Shown here: positions 21,747 to 34,765 of the stretch, one piece after another
Numbering within the stretch: the stretch's first letter is position 1
How the letters are laid out: each line of letters opens with the position of its first letter
Source: Bagarius yarrelli
Taxonomy: Eukaryota > Chordata > Actinopteri > Siluriformes > Sisoridae
DNA: 64,000 bases
Assembly (NCBI GenBank): GCA_005784505.1
Contig: VCAZ01000003.1
Span: 6,699,510 to 6,763,509 of the forward strand
Direction of reading: 5' to 3'
Made by a program: the position numbers and the translations under genes
The notes under the pieces: model-generated
Database searches by the model: none
The model's input: only the letters and a program-made list of their open reading frames with translations
What the model was told of the DNA's origin: nothing

Positions 21747-23329
21747 GTACATTATACTGTATGGTATCTCATTAACTTTTTTATGTTGTAAATTCTTTAT
21801 GTTTTTGTTTTAATCTAACTGCTCTGAAGAGACTTTCTACTTTATACCAAATCTTGTCCATCTAACTGTTTTAAAAGGTAATTACCAAGAAACATCAAGG
21901 AAAGCATTTTATAATATTTAGATGCATTCTATCATGATTGCGGCCAGTTAAAGATCTGGAAACACATGGTCAAAATGCCTGACATGGAAGTAAGAACTCC
22001 ACCAACTGCTTAAGGCCCCCGGGATCACATCATAGGAGCGATCATTTTTGGGTTTTTTTTCCTTATTTAATTTCATTTATTTATGTACAATGGTAATAAT
22101 ACAAAAATGTAATATTAAATAAAAAACAATATTATGTTAATGGGATGCATGCACAGCCAGAGTGGGGCAGCAGCACTGCAGCAAAACCCAAATTTATGTC
22201 ACACAAAAAACGTCCCATCTTTCTGGTGCACAGACAAGAAAAAGACGAGAAAGAAAAAAACCCCAGCAGGATTAAGGTGTTAGCTTCTTTTCAGATTGTA
22301 AAGCAGTAAAGTGTAAATGAACACCTGGACACTAGTGTTTCTGCTACTGTTACAATAAAAAAAAATCAGTAAAGGGTAAAAACACAGGGATGATGTAAGC
22401 AACACAGCTACAACATATACACCGGCCTTGAATAAACAAACGGCTAAAAAAAACAAAACTCCAGCTGGTCCAAAATGCAGTTAAATTTCTTACTAGAACC
22501 AGGAAGTATGACCATATTAGCCTAATTCTGTCAATAATGAACGGGTTCCTATTTGAACATTGTATAGCTTTTAAAATGGTTTGGCACCTCAGTACTTGAC
22601 TGAGCTCTTATACTATTATTGTCCTCCACGTCCACAGTTCTCTTAAAACTTTCTTTAACCTGGCTTACACCTAACACACACATTTCCATTATCCAAATCC
22701 GTTAAAGGATTGTTAGGCTGCAATAATCAGGTCAATTAGAACCAGGAACACTTACAATCACACACAATGTACTTGATACATTGTAAGAATGGCATCAACA
22801 CTAATATAAGTCTGTTCCTTTCTTATTCCAAGGTCACCGTTGCCACCAGATCCAGTCTGTATTCAGCCCAGATAGTGGATCAGCACTTGGAGACAATAAG
22901 CCCCAAAGACAGAACCTTGACTACACTAACCACAATCTAACTTTGCTGCAGCTGGGAACAACCTACTGGTTTGTCGCTTAGCAGAATGGGTTGCAGTTAG
23001 TAGATATTTCTGATATGGTGTCTACTTAATTCCCCACAATAGTGTTTTTCACTGCACATCATAGCTGTTTTAGGGGAGGAAAAGAAGAAAATCCAGATGT
23101 AATCTTAGAGTGTATGTTGAATAAAGTAGAAATTTTAAGTGCATGTTGAGGAGGGATGATGGTTCCGAAGTCTTTATAAACACACTTACATTTACAGCAT
23201 TTAGCAGCAGTCTTGTCCAGAGCGACGTTCAAAAGTGCTTTGAGTCACATCATTAAAAAGCTCAATACTGGCACAATAGTTCACAAATCAGTTTAAATCC
23301 ACAAATCAGTTTAAATTTTTTCTCTACAG
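21747..23329. other. Intergenic region downstream of the collagen VI gene
   Basis: No intact gene. It holds AT-rich sequence, a dispersed-repeat stretch at about 22680-22990 (TTATTCCAAGGTCACCGTTG and following) and a 60-bp SINE tail fragment near 23185-23245. The only coding-like sequence starts at 23330. Confidence 0.5.
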
Positions 23330-23963
23330 GGACCAGTTGGTCCTTCTGGCAATCCTGGACACAAAGGGACACCTGGCACACAAGAAAACATTGGTTCCAA
23401 AGGAAGTTTAGTATCCAGAGGACAAAAGGTATTTTTACATGACCTCGGGTAAGAAATGTGACAGTGATATACAGTGTAAGGCCAATCTGGGAAATCTAGG
23501 AAATTTTGAATAACTTCTATTTATTGTAGTTTTATATTTAACTTTTTAGCATATCATAGAACATGCTTGAATGCCAGTTTATTTCTTGCAACTTTAATTC
23601 TAGTCAGACCACCTATATGAAGCTAGACCATTATTGCACTCTTTCTATAGCCAATAGTGTTTTTACTTCAATTACATGGTCCGGTTGTATTCAGGTTACT
23701 TCGACCTAAAGGACAAAAGCTTCCCAAAAAGCTTCTTTCCTTTTCTTGCGGCTAGTACAGTTATCTTTGCCTGCTTAAGGGAAGAGCAGAACATCCCGGA
23801 ATTCAGTTAATGCATGCAATGCATTTTAACACAATACAATAATTATTTTAATCTATATTTCAGTCGGCTATATCTCTTTTTTATGCTGGGCAAACTGGTC
23901 ATTGTGGACTAAATCCTCTTTATGCAGGCGGACCAGGAGCACCAGGTAACACTGGTTGATACG
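23330..23963 (+). pseudogene. Decayed collagen-helix exons, probable relic of a second collagen VI gene
   Basis: First exon 23330-23428 (99 nt): acceptor CTACAG, donor AAAG|GTATTT, 33 codons starting GPVGPSGNPGHKGTPGTQ. Gly falls every third residue except for Glu (GAA) and Val (GTA) where GGA is expected, each one base away. Second exon about 23928-23963: acceptor TTATGCAG, GPGAPGNTG, then TGA inside the Gly-X-Y register, then a GTGAG donor. Same strand as the upstream collagen VI gene and lying between it and pik3r4, where mammals have another COL6A chain. I infer a lost tandem paralogue. It could instead be exons discarded from the upstream gene, but that gene is already complete to its stop and poly(A) signal. 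Confidence 0.7.
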
Positions 23964-24120
23964 GTGAGAAATTAACAATAAATGTGTCTAGGATCTTATA
24001 AAGTATTTCAGATTTTATTACTATTTTGTTTCAGTTAAAGTTTTATACAAATGAAGCTGTAGATGTAATTAACACATTTACCCCTTAATCTTTATTACCT
24101 AATACTGATAACAGTGATCA

Positions 24121-24126
24121 TTTATT
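24121..24126 (-). terminator. pik3r4: Candidate polyadenylation signal of pik3r4
   Basis: TTTATT on the given strand is AATAAA on the minus strand, 234 nt past the pik3r4 stop. Another TTTATT lies at 24091-24096. Neither is confirmed as used. Confidence 0.45.
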
Positions 24127-24359
24127 CGGTTATGGATGTGCACTAATACATCGTATATAGATAATATAACAGTTTGGCTACCTGTTTCTAGATCAATGGC
24201 AAGATATTCACATTTACACTATGTATATATTTATGACAGAAAATAAAAAACACATAATAAAAGTTAAAATAGTTTTCATGTTAAATAACAGACCTGATTA
24301 AGTGCCACGGTGAAAACAACATCTATTGCACATTTTATATAGCCATCCGGATAGGATTC

Positions 24360-27300
24360 TTACTTCCAAACTTTTACAATGCCGTCTCTAGAAGAGGTGA
24401 CAATGAAGCCTTGAGTTGTCTGAAAGGTGGCAATGTCAGTTATTATGTCATGGTGGCCGACAGGCAAGGACTCCGGACCTCGGCGCGGGGCATCCTCTGT
24501 GGCACCAGCCTTTTGTTTACTGTGAATCTCCTGGGATAAAATAGAGGCCATATTTTACATGTGGAAACATTTTGCTTAAAATAGATATATAGACAAGATA
24601 TAAACAATTAACGAATAAAACCTGTACGACTTCAGTCCCTTCAATAATCTTACGGTTGTAGAATACAGAAGGGCAGTGAAGGGAGTCATTGGCACCACCT
24701 GCAACAATATAAGACCTTTCCGGGTATGCAAGATCCCAGAATCTGAAAAAAGCCGTTTTTTAGTCCAGGTGCTGCATTTTATTTTACCCAGATACACTCA
24801 TATAATTAAGAAAAAGAACAAAAGAAAAATTCCCCAAAAGTATAATGTACCCTAATATAAAAGTGTGTTTAATTCTGAGATTGGACAGACTGGATATTTA
24901 ACAAATACTGTGACTGTACGTACCTTATTCTCATGTCTGATCCAGCAGTGAGTAGGAGAGGGTTGCCATCAGCGGGGCTGCAGTATATCCCATGTACACT
25001 GTGAGGAGATGGCTGGAACACAAAGCACATTTTAATCTGAGAAAGCTAATATCATTCGTTAAAATGATTTCCCATTGTCATAATTCCGACTTTCTGCTGT
25101 GTGCCTGGTGTGTCTGACATGCACAGCTGTTTTTAAAAAAGGAAACTAGCAGTAACACACTTGATTATGATGCGATCCAGATCACGGGATAGGAAGAACC
25201 ATACAACGGAAACAGAAAAGCCACAACCTGGCAAATCACATGCAAATTTGGTGAGCAGATTATCTATCTCATAAAATGTACCCAAATGCAGACAAGCTTT
25301 TTTATTGATGCACAGCTGTTTTAAGATCTTATTTGGAGTAGTGTGGAAAAAAAAGGAAACTAGCAGTAACACATTCAATTATGATGCGATCCACATAACA
25401 GTATGGCAAGAACAATACGACGGAAACAGAAAAGCCACAACCTGGCAAATCATGTGCAAATTTGGTATGCAGAGTATTAATCTCAAAATGTTACTCGAAT
25501 AAACTGTGTTTATATTTCAAAAAAAAAAAATGCTTTATGTTTTTTTTTTTTTTTTAAAGTGTGTCGACCGTTATCACTGAAGTATTGCTAGGCAAATAAA
25601 GAATGTAAATAGCAGATGTGAGGAATGTTTTTCTGACACTTTATAAACAGCATATGCAACTTCTATTACGATTCTATTATATTACATGAATCTAGTATAT
25701 TATCACATGCCTGCATAACTTCTAGCCTTACATAATCAGGCATGTGTGCAGATCCGTTTAAAACACAGTTACACACACTTTGCACAACTTCCTTGCATGA
25801 TGTATCAATTGTCATGTAGAACTAAGGCCTGGCTAAATAATGCCATTCTATGAACTGAAAGAGATGTTTCTAATAATCTGTCAGTTTACTGACAAATATG
25901 CAGTCTTTTTTATGAATGCACAAAAGTTACTACATGCCTGCATCTCTGAGAGTGGTGGAGCAGAGCTAGCCCAAAGAGTGAACTTCCGGTCTCCGGTCTC
26001 CATGTCCCACATAGACACCTCATTGTTTCCTTGAACAGCTAAACAACACAGAAGCAAAATAGTTATTTTATAGGCTGTTGACAAATAAAGATGAATGAAG
26101 AAAGAGAGGAGAAGTTATATCTATAATAAAAAAAGCTTTAGCATATATATTTAGCTTTTTGTAGAAAATTATGAACATTTCCAGTTCTTTTTCTTGGGTA
26201 CTGTATTGATCAAAACCCACATGTACCAACTGTAATTTGTCTGCTTAAACCTTCTATGATTTCTTTTGTATCTGGGAAAATAATTGTGAAAGTACTTTCT
26301 AAATTACCAGGATATGATTTTTTTTTACTGTATTTGGTATTTTTTTAGCATTCATAAAAAATATATAAAGCATCTAACCTGTTATGACTGAAGATTGATA
26401 AAGGGGATGCATAAGCAGTCGTCTAATTCGCGCTCGGGCTGGGTGGGAATGGTTGGAGATTGGCAGCTGAAATCGCATATCCCAGCATGCCATTGTTCCA
26501 TTGCTTGTACCTTCAGACAACACAGCCTTATAAATAGGACTCTTTATAAATAGGACTCTTTATTACAGTTCATTAAAAAGGATGTGCTTAACAGTGCTTA
26601 CCCACACACAGCCAGCACTGGTGCATATCCACAGCGAAAGACGTGATGAGGCCAAGACGCAGATCATGGCGGAGGGTCCAAGCATTGGTGTTGCTGCGCA
26701 GGTCCCAACCCACTAGTGAGCCATTCACTGTAGCGTAGGCCAGCACAGACTGGGCCCCTGAATTAAAATGATGCATATCTACCACACACCCATCCTCCTT
26801 CAAATCCAGGAACCTGCATACAGCAGATTTAGTAAAGTTGGGGTAAATCAGATTTAGGAATTCTGGGATATCTGGATAACCTATGACCTCTCTCAAATTT
26901 GTGTATTGTTGTAAAAGCAGTAAGTTTGCTTTCCAATATCACAATATTTCCATTTGAGCTTTAAAACAGTTGAATAACTTATTTTTTTACTTATCCAATA
27001 TTAACTCCCTATGATATTACCTATCACTTACCTGGTTTGACAAGGCTGCACCTTGGGGGATTTGGGTGGCTTGTGGACCTCAACTGCAAGAAGCTGAATG
27101 GAGCCATTATCAGAGGCAACAGCAAGGTAATGTGACCCCTGACAGAAGGTCAAAGTTTTCACATGACCGCCAATACGGGAATACGTGAGCACTGACCTAA
27201 AAGACAAGTTTATTGTTTCCCATTAGATTTTCCTAGTTTAATAGAACAACAATTAAACAAACAAAACAATCAATACTCAACAGCTACAAAGAGAAATTTA

Positions 27301-29095
27301 TTTACTTTAATATAAATAGAGCAAATCAATTTAAATAATGCAAATCCTTGAGTCATCCGAGAGATACAAATTATTTTTATTGTTGTAGTAGACCACAGCT
27401 AAAGACCAGCTGTTTGTGTTTATTGTGTGTTTGGAAGTGCACTTGCAGCTGTGATGCATAAGAAGGTAAAATTTAGTATATTACAGTATATTGCTTCTAA
27501 GTCTAAGTAATACATATAATGATAATCTACCTTGTGGTTGTTGTTTTGCCCTCCATTTTCTGACTGTCCCAAATCTTCACCGTTCCATCATTAGAGCATG
27601 TGGCAAAGATAGAGTGCTCATCAGACACTCGAATACGGTTCACAGCTGACTTATGTTCATGAAGATGAGCTACTAATAGACCTTTAGGATGCCAACCTGC
27701 AGAAATAAACATTAGTCAGCTCTGGACTACACTGAGGAAGCATTTGCTATTTATCTAATGTAATATTCATTCATCTCTACTGTTTAATGTGGTTGACTTG
27801 CATAACATGCATCCCAGATGTTGTAATATTTGATGTTTTTAATTATTAACCTGGCAGTGGAGGCCTGCTTTCCCACTCTGCACTCTCCATCATTTGCTTG
27901 GCCATGCGCTCTGCGTTGCATTGCTCCCTCTTCTGCTGAACTAGCTGCTGCAGTTCGGCTTTGCATGTAGTCACACGCCGCTGATAGGTGGAAGGTCCAC
28001 TCATTGACTGCACTACCTGAACTGCAGGAGGCACTGATGCTTTCTTGGTCTGACTGCCTCCACCTTCAGGCATCTAATGTAAGAACCATAGATAAGAAAA
28101 GACTTTAGTATTGTAGAAGTGTTGCCAGGTTAATCTATGAAATGGTCAAATGTTTAACGCACATAGCTATAGGTTAAGGAGGTTAATGGGTGCACTATAT
28201 GTCTATAGAAAAATAAATAAGAGCAAATAATAAAAGAAAAGAAACAGTGACGGAGAGATGCAAAGTGGAAAGGAGTTGAGCAGGGAGAGATGTAAAGTGT
28301 GTAGTCGGCTCAGCAGTCGACCTGAGCTGAGGATGAAACATGAGGGAGGTTAAGAGTCTGGGAGGAACTCTCTGATCGCAGACGCCCTCCCGCCAGAGTC
28401 CCGTTGGGTTCCCCACCACCACTTGCAAGTAGAACAGTAGGTACCGTCGACAGAGCTGGCGCAGAGCTGGGAGGGTCCAGAGAACCAAACATGCTCTTCC
28501 ACTCTTCATTTAGATTCGTGTCTTGCTTTGTGTGTTTACGAGCTGATAAAAGAGTGGAAAAAAAAAATATTCATCCAGGGATTTTAATTGCTTCTCTTTT
28601 CACATACTCTGTATATTTTAGCCTGTTCTTAACACACTATGGCAATAACACACATACTGACCAAGTTATTAAGAACACAAATACATTTGCTTATTTGATT
28701 ATCCAAATTGTCACTAAACGATTAAGAGTTAATCATCAAACAAACAAATAGGACAAAAAGCTCAGTGGTTCTAGATGCCACTTAGGCAGGCCAGCGCATT
28801 CTGGAGACTACAAAACCCCAAAATCATCCAGTGCGTGGCATTTTTAGAGCAGAAATATCATGCTAAATATCACCACCAGAGAAGAATGCCCGGACTGACA
28901 GGAAATGGTCAGTGAGCCCATAGTAATTCAGTAATGTCTGCAACAATATTTCAACACTAATATTTATAAACAAATTCATAACATAATTCTTGATCAAAAT
29001 TCACACTATTGCAGTAAAAGTAAACGCAGTTAGTTACAAGACTAATACAGAAAGACAAATTTAAAATACAAACAAAGTAGATCAGAACAGAGTGC

Positions 29096-29126
<31 letters not shown>

Positions 29127-32100
29127 TGTATGACACCATATTAAGAATTAGTATTTATACCCATATCAGTTTGACTATTAACTTTGTTGGACCACTTGCA
29201 TGCAGTTTAGTCCCATGATAAGCCACTTTCATGTTATTGCAACTGACAAGCATTAACAAAAAGTTACTACTTATGTGCTGTGAAACAAAATGCATATCCA
29301 GAATAAACTAAACATAGCCAGTTTTCGACAGTTCTCTAACAGAAAACCCAAAGTCACCATCATTAAAACCTTAATAATGTACCAGAAAGAGTGGAGATGA
29401 AATCTGTGAGGAAAAGAAAAATAACATTTTAACTTGCAACAGAGCAGTTTTTACTACAGCAAGACTAGTAACGCTTGATGTGCTATGTACCTCTCTTGTC
29501 CTCAGACTCCTGCTTTGGTCTAATAAGGTCCACCTGGCGCCCAGTAATACCTAGCAAGCCCAGGTCAATAACTCCATTCTGTGCCCCATCACTTATGTGG
29601 GTCTGGTCCACAATGTTGGCTTTGGCCTTGCTAGACTTTAGCATGAAGTCTTTTAGAGCCAAGAGTTTGTCCTCCTCAGCCTCGGTCATCCCCTGAGAGA
29701 AAATTTAAAAAAAGAGATGTGCAAAGACACAGCTTAAAAGAACATGTGGATACATTAACATTGAAATCATTTACCAGGAATCAAACAATAAATTATAATG
29801 CTGGGTAAAAGCATCACCTTTACCAAAGCAACTACACCGATATGATGCTAATATAAACATTTCCACTTGTTTAAAAACCTGTGACAGAAGCTTCTTGAGG
29901 AGTTGTGCAATAGCAGGATCTTCAGGAATGGGGCATTCAGGGATGGAGCCATTGCGTTTCTTCTGCCGAAGCAACAGATGTCTGAAGAGGCTGCTGATGT
30001 CTTTCGACCGTAGTGCATAGTCAAAGATGGAGCGGCTTACAGGCTCTTTAAGTACACTCAGAAGCACTATCTCTTTATCAATCTGTCAAAAAATATTTTC
30101 ATTGTCAAACACATAATAACCCAAAGTGTTACTTTAAATTTTTATAAGCAATCTCACCTGTATAATAGGCTGGGTAATAAAAGGGTTTAGGTGCGGCATT
30201 AGCTTGCAGTACACATCAGCAATATTTAGATGTTGGGCAACCACAGTAATAAATCCAACTGCTCCATACCGGATCCATAGATTGGGATGGCACAGGAAAG
30301 GAGCTGGCAGGACAACACATGCAGAACAATGATGCTGAATTGAACATGTGCGTCATTAATCTAAACAAACGTGAGTCTTTAGATGCGTTTTAATTATTCC
30401 ACTGCTATACTATAAGGACAAAAGTATGACGAAAAGCCCACCCATAACATCAATATCTTCTTGTACAATTTTTTGAATACACCCTAGATTTAGTTTCACT
30501 CTAACTTCAATAATAACTTCACACTTCTGGATAAGGCTTTTCACTAGATTGTGGAGTTTGTTTATTCTGCCAGAAAACGACTAGAGTGATCAGGCAATAA
30601 TGTTATGTGATAAAGTTTGGGGTACAGACAACGTTTCGGGTTCATCCTAATGCTGTTTTGTAGGATTGAGGTCAGGGGTCTGTGCAAAATAATCAAGTTC
30701 TACCTCCACAATACACCTTTATGAAGCCCTGGGGCTTTGCACACAGGCACGCTGCCACGCTGAAACAGTGTCTTGTAGTTTTAGTGTAAAGAAATCTTAA
30801 TGCTACATTATTTAGAGACGCAGACGATTTGTGACAACAATTTGGAGTAAATACGTAACTATTAAACTATTGTCCATATGGTGTATTAAACCTGTTATAC
30901 CTACAAACAACATATCTATCTTCTGTACACTTTTTATAATGAATTTAAGCGGCTTTTCTTACCAATGTCACTGACAAACTCATAGATGTGTGTTTTCTGT
31001 AGGAGTCCCAACTGGCACATGCAAGTCAAAGCATTAAGAGCTTTATAGATAACGAACTCCTCCACATCACTCAGACCCTGCTGTAGCAGTGGCTTCAGGA
31101 TGGATGAGCTTTGCCATCCCACATAAGCTGCTACACCTACAGATGGTAAAAAAAGGTGTGTGTATTTAGGTCTTAACACTTTTTCCAAGATATGTTTAAA
31201 ATCATACATCAACTCTTCTTCTAACATAAATTATAAAATGACTGGCAGAGAAAATAAAAATAACTCACCTACGATACTGTCAAAGAAAGCTCCTCGGAGG
31301 TGCCAGTCGTTTTTGTCATTTAAAAAGGTGATCATGTGGGAAAGAAGAACGTCATTTGCTTTTTGTCTACCAAAAAACACACATAGGCGCGTGATGCCGT
31401 TTTCCATCAGCGTCTGCTTCACAATGTTCTCAGAGTCACTAAGGAGTGTCACCACTTTCTGCTGAACCATCTCATGCAATGCCTGCAATTCTGTAAGGAT
31501 ATAGACAAATAATAATAATAAAAAAAACCAATAACATTGATTCTAATTCTTCATTTCAGTCAGTTCCTCTAGTCGAAAAAAGAGAAGGAATAGGCTGTTC
31601 TAAATTCCCTGTCTTTCCATGAGCTCCATGAAATGCCTAGAGAGGGAATCAGCAGCATCCTCTGGGACAACCCCTCCCATTTTAAGAATAGTAGAGCAGC
31701 AGAAATTCCCCCAAAACAGAGAATGCAACAATGACAACAGAATGACATTGTCTAGGTGGCAAAATTAAACAAGGGTATGGGTTGTAAAGCAGTGTGCCAA
31801 GGAAGCAGGAGAGCAAGCAGTCAAGCTGTGTTTAAGTAAGGCGCCCTGTTTGAGATTTGCCAATTGGGTGCTTAGGCCCAATAAGTGCAGTGGTGCACTC
31901 CAATGCACAACTTAAACTCAAATTCAGGTGCAGGGCAGTGGTGGCTTAAATTGTTGGGTGCCAAGTTGTTGACCAAGAAGACCTGGGTTCAAGCCCCATC
32001 GCTGCCAGTCTGCCATTGTTGGATCCTTAAGTAAGAAGCTTAACCCTTTCAGCTCCAGGGGCACTGTATCAACGCTGACCCTGTGCTTCGACCCCAAATT

Positions 32101-34361
32101 TCTAAGATGGGATATGCGAAGAAACAAATTTTACTGTCCTGTGGAGTATATGTAACAAATGAAGACATTTACATTTTACATCAGCTGATAGGGGTTGGGT
32201 TGCTTTTTTTTTACCAATCAGCTGACAGCAAGCTTGCGTTCGAGGCCTGCCTAAACTGACGCAGACTGCTCGATTTTTACACTGCATTTACATTGCAAAA
32301 ATTATTTTTTACCTTTTAAATTCATGTACAAATTCTAAAGCCTGAAATTTTTATTGTAAAAAAAAAAAAAAGCATATACCTGAATCATAGTTTTCATTAG
32401 GATGAAGAGTTTCCTCATCATCTCCGTTTATGTCCTGTTCACAATTAAGATTGTTCTCCTGCACCAACTCTAAAAAGCGTAATGCTGTTTCTGCCAGGTG
32501 AGCAATGTTCTCTAATAAAGAAAGACATACCAGTTTAGATAAAACATCATAAATGGTGTCTGTTCAATACTTCAAGTTTATGCCTTACCAATTTTATATC
32601 TTACCCGCATAAGCAAGTCTGACAATTGTGGCTTCGTCTTGGGCCAAATGGGCAATGCCAGGCAAAATGTACTCTGGGTAAATGTTGACATCATTACGAG
32701 GGACCTCTTTGACAAGCGCCAGCACTTTATTCAGCGTGCGCACAGCTTCTGCCCTGACCCGAGGCACTGAGTCGTTGCAGAAGTGAAGTAAGTAAGGAGT
32801 GATTCGATCTAGTAGAATTTCCACACTTAACCTGCTGGCCAGGTGAAGCACCAAGTCTAGTGCCGCCAGCTTAGAATCACAGAAACGCAAAGTCTGAAAA
32901 CAGGAAGTGATTACTGACACCAGAATCACTAGACCATGTTCTTTACTTAATCCAAGTTCCTGAGAAGCCTTTTCCTGCATTTCAGAACTTCCTGTCTGCT
33001 CGCCACCACACAGGTTATGGAGGATGTTATCCAGATCTTTTCGAATAACCAACACTCGCTCATCTGCTGACTGGAAGGTTTCTTTGGCAAACTGGGCCAT
33101 GTAAGGTTGAAGAAAGTTGTAAAAGATGTCAGGAAAAGCTTTGCCTCGTTGCTGTTTTAAATACTCCTCCGCTGTCAAGCGTTTTTCCGGTTCTCGCTGA
33201 ATCATCTGGGCCACCTGGGACAAATATATACACATGCACAATACAGGGAAGAGTAAAAACAGGTGAAACTTACAGCTCTTGTTAAATATGCAAAAAATAT
33301 ATTAAATACCAGATTCCGGATACTTTTGTCTTCAATTTTCAGTAAAACTTGTTCAGTTTGAAACTGCCCCTTGCGATAAGCCAATAACTGTGAGAGATCA
33401 AACAGTGGGACCCCTTCGGTAAACAATTCTGCAATAACACAACCTAAAAAACAGATACAGAATTAATGTAAAAATTGATGGATGGATGGATGGATGGATA
33501 GACAGATAGTGTTCTTTCTATCTATCTATCCGTCTATCTCTGTTGTATAAATGACATTAATGTATATCGCTGTGAATATATAGTGCCTGCCAAATGCCGT
33601 AAATGTAAATTTATAAATTTAACCTAGAAAGTTTTTATTTTACCAGCTGAGAAAATGTCCATTGGTTGTTTTAGCTCTCCTCTGGTCCTCTGACTGTTGT
33701 TGCTGAGATCCACCAATGGTGTAGTCTGGTCACTCTCAGTTGCAAACATACTGCCATCCACGAACCGCTCTGGGGCTATATAGCAAGTTCTTCTTCGCGA
33801 AGTATCAAAAAAATAGTTGAAATCTGCCGGGTTGTCCTCAGGCAGATACGTAGGCTTAAAACTAGCAAAGTCTGTAAGCAGCACCCAATTCCAGCTAGTC
33901 ACCATAATATTTTCAGTCTTAATGTCACCATGACGCACCCCAGATTTATGAGCCTGGTCCACAGCATTGAGGATCTGAAATGCAATCCATTTCTTCTCCA
34001 CATTATTAAGGAAAGGTCGTGTGCTGATACGATCATACAGATTGTCGCGAACATACTGCCGAAAAAGAATGGCTGCTTTTTCTGAGAGCGTAGCCTTCTG
34101 GAAGGGTAAACAATTCTGGCAGGAATGCAGACGGATCTTCAATTCTTCCAGCTCTTGTTTATAGCTAGTTAACGGCAGTGAGGGGTCCTGAATAGCAAAT
34201 ACTTTGACCAGCACTAAACCCTCTCGATGCTTTGCCCTGGCCACCTTAAAAAATCTGGTGCTGCCAAGACTTTTGTCATATTCATATTCATGGATGTCGG
34301 AGAAATAGCTGTCGACCGACAATATCTGTGATGGAGCAATTCCTGCCAGCTGATTTCCCAT
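24360..34361 (-). CDS. pik3r4: Phosphoinositide 3-kinase regulatory subunit 4 (VPS15/p150)
   Basis: Scaffold and protein-kinase-like subunit of the class III PI3-kinase complexes with VPS34 and Beclin-1, acting on endosomes and autophagosome precursors. Nineteen coding exons on the minus strand total 4143 nt, giving 1380 residues (human about 1358). ATG is at 34361. The start MGNQLAG offers an N-myristoylation site. Kinase-like domain: HGDIKTEN at 144-151 and DFA (not DFG) at 164-166, both hallmarks of VPS15. A HEAT-repeat region follows (roughly 390-850), then a low-complexity linker with NEEWKSMFGSLDPP and a WD40 propeller from about 995 to the end (DGTVKIWD to GIVKVWK). Every exon joins in frame with no internal stop. 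One intron, after the exon ending at 25938, uses a GC donor. Confidence 0.97.
25119..25490. repeat. Tandem duplication of about 200 bp in a pik3r4 intron
   Basis: The phrase GGAAACTAGCAGTAACACA occurs near 25141 and again near 25355. Each copy is followed by TTATGATGCGATCCA and AAAGCCACAACCTGGCAAAT, and each is preceded by GCACAGCTGTTTT. Copies differ by scattered substitutions and small indels, so the duplication is not new. It lies in the same intron as the GC donor, between exons ending 25938 and starting 25012. Confidence 0.85.
29095..29132. repeat. (TATG)n microsatellite
   Basis: About nine TATG/GTAT units in the pik3r4 intron between exons starting at 29692 and 28542. Confidence 0.9.
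30420..30820. repeat. Degenerate DNA-transposon-like repeat in a pik3r4 intron
   Basis: Contains TAGGATTGAGGTCAGGGGTC and TATGAAGCCCTGGGGCTTTG, phrases seen in old Tc1/hAT-type fish elements. No intact reading frame. The family is not resolved. Confidence 0.4.
31926..32160 (+). mobile_element. tRNA-derived SINE copy
   Basis: GCAGTGGTGGCTTAAATTGT head and AAGACCTGGGTTCAAGCCCC B-box-like phrase, then a degenerate body. Diverged copy of the same family as the element at 7270. It lies in the pik3r4 intron between exons starting at 32511 and 31490. Confidence 0.6.
33477..33535. repeat. (GATG)n / (TATC)n short tandem repeats
   Basis: A GGAT run at about 33479-33500 and a TATC run at about 33516-33535, in a pik3r4 intron. 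Confidence 0.85.
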
Positions 34362-34706
34362 TGCTTTCTTTTTTTAAGAGCTCACTGAAGATCCAAATCT
34401 TAAAAATGAAAGAACATTATTTTCAATTATTTTTTTACACACACAAACAAACAAATCAATGTATTGTGTGTTTAGAAAACCATAAAATTTACAGAGAATA
34501 AATGTACAACCTTTGACACTATATGGATGACTGTGCTGAACTGTGTGTGTTTTTGGACACACACAGTTATTATTACTATTTTTTGGGGCAAAATAATAAT
34601 AATAATAATAACAGTTGACAAGATTTTGTTATGCCTTGCATAAAAAAACACAATCATACACTATTTACTATTTTAATTTTAAGCGGGGTTTTTTTTTCAT
34701 TAAGAG

Positions 34707-34765
<59 letters not shown>

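Larger units (their letters stand above)
24360..34361 (-). other. pik3r4: Exon map of pik3r4
   Basis: Coding exons in transcript order: 34361-33644, 33443-33310, 33214-32605, 32511-32380, 31490-31269, 31136-30963, 30303-30158, 30082-29879, 29692-29491, 28542-28322, 28073-27851, 27696-27531, 27196-27032, 26813-26602, 26510-26379, 26038-25938, 25012-24924, 24742-24622 and 24530-24360. All donors are GT except the one after 25938 (CAG|GCATGT). A CTTCAG acceptor about 20 nt upstream of the ATG suggests an untranslated first exon further upstream, around 35 kb. Confidence 0.9.

Noticed and set aside
22680..22990. Possible exon in the region downstream of the collagen VI gene
   Set aside because: It resembles dispersed repeat sequence; no frame with splice sites or protein-like composition was found.
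28404..28751. Plus-strand open frame of 115 codons
   Set aside because: Antisense of the pik3r4 linker exon, extended by chance into an intron.
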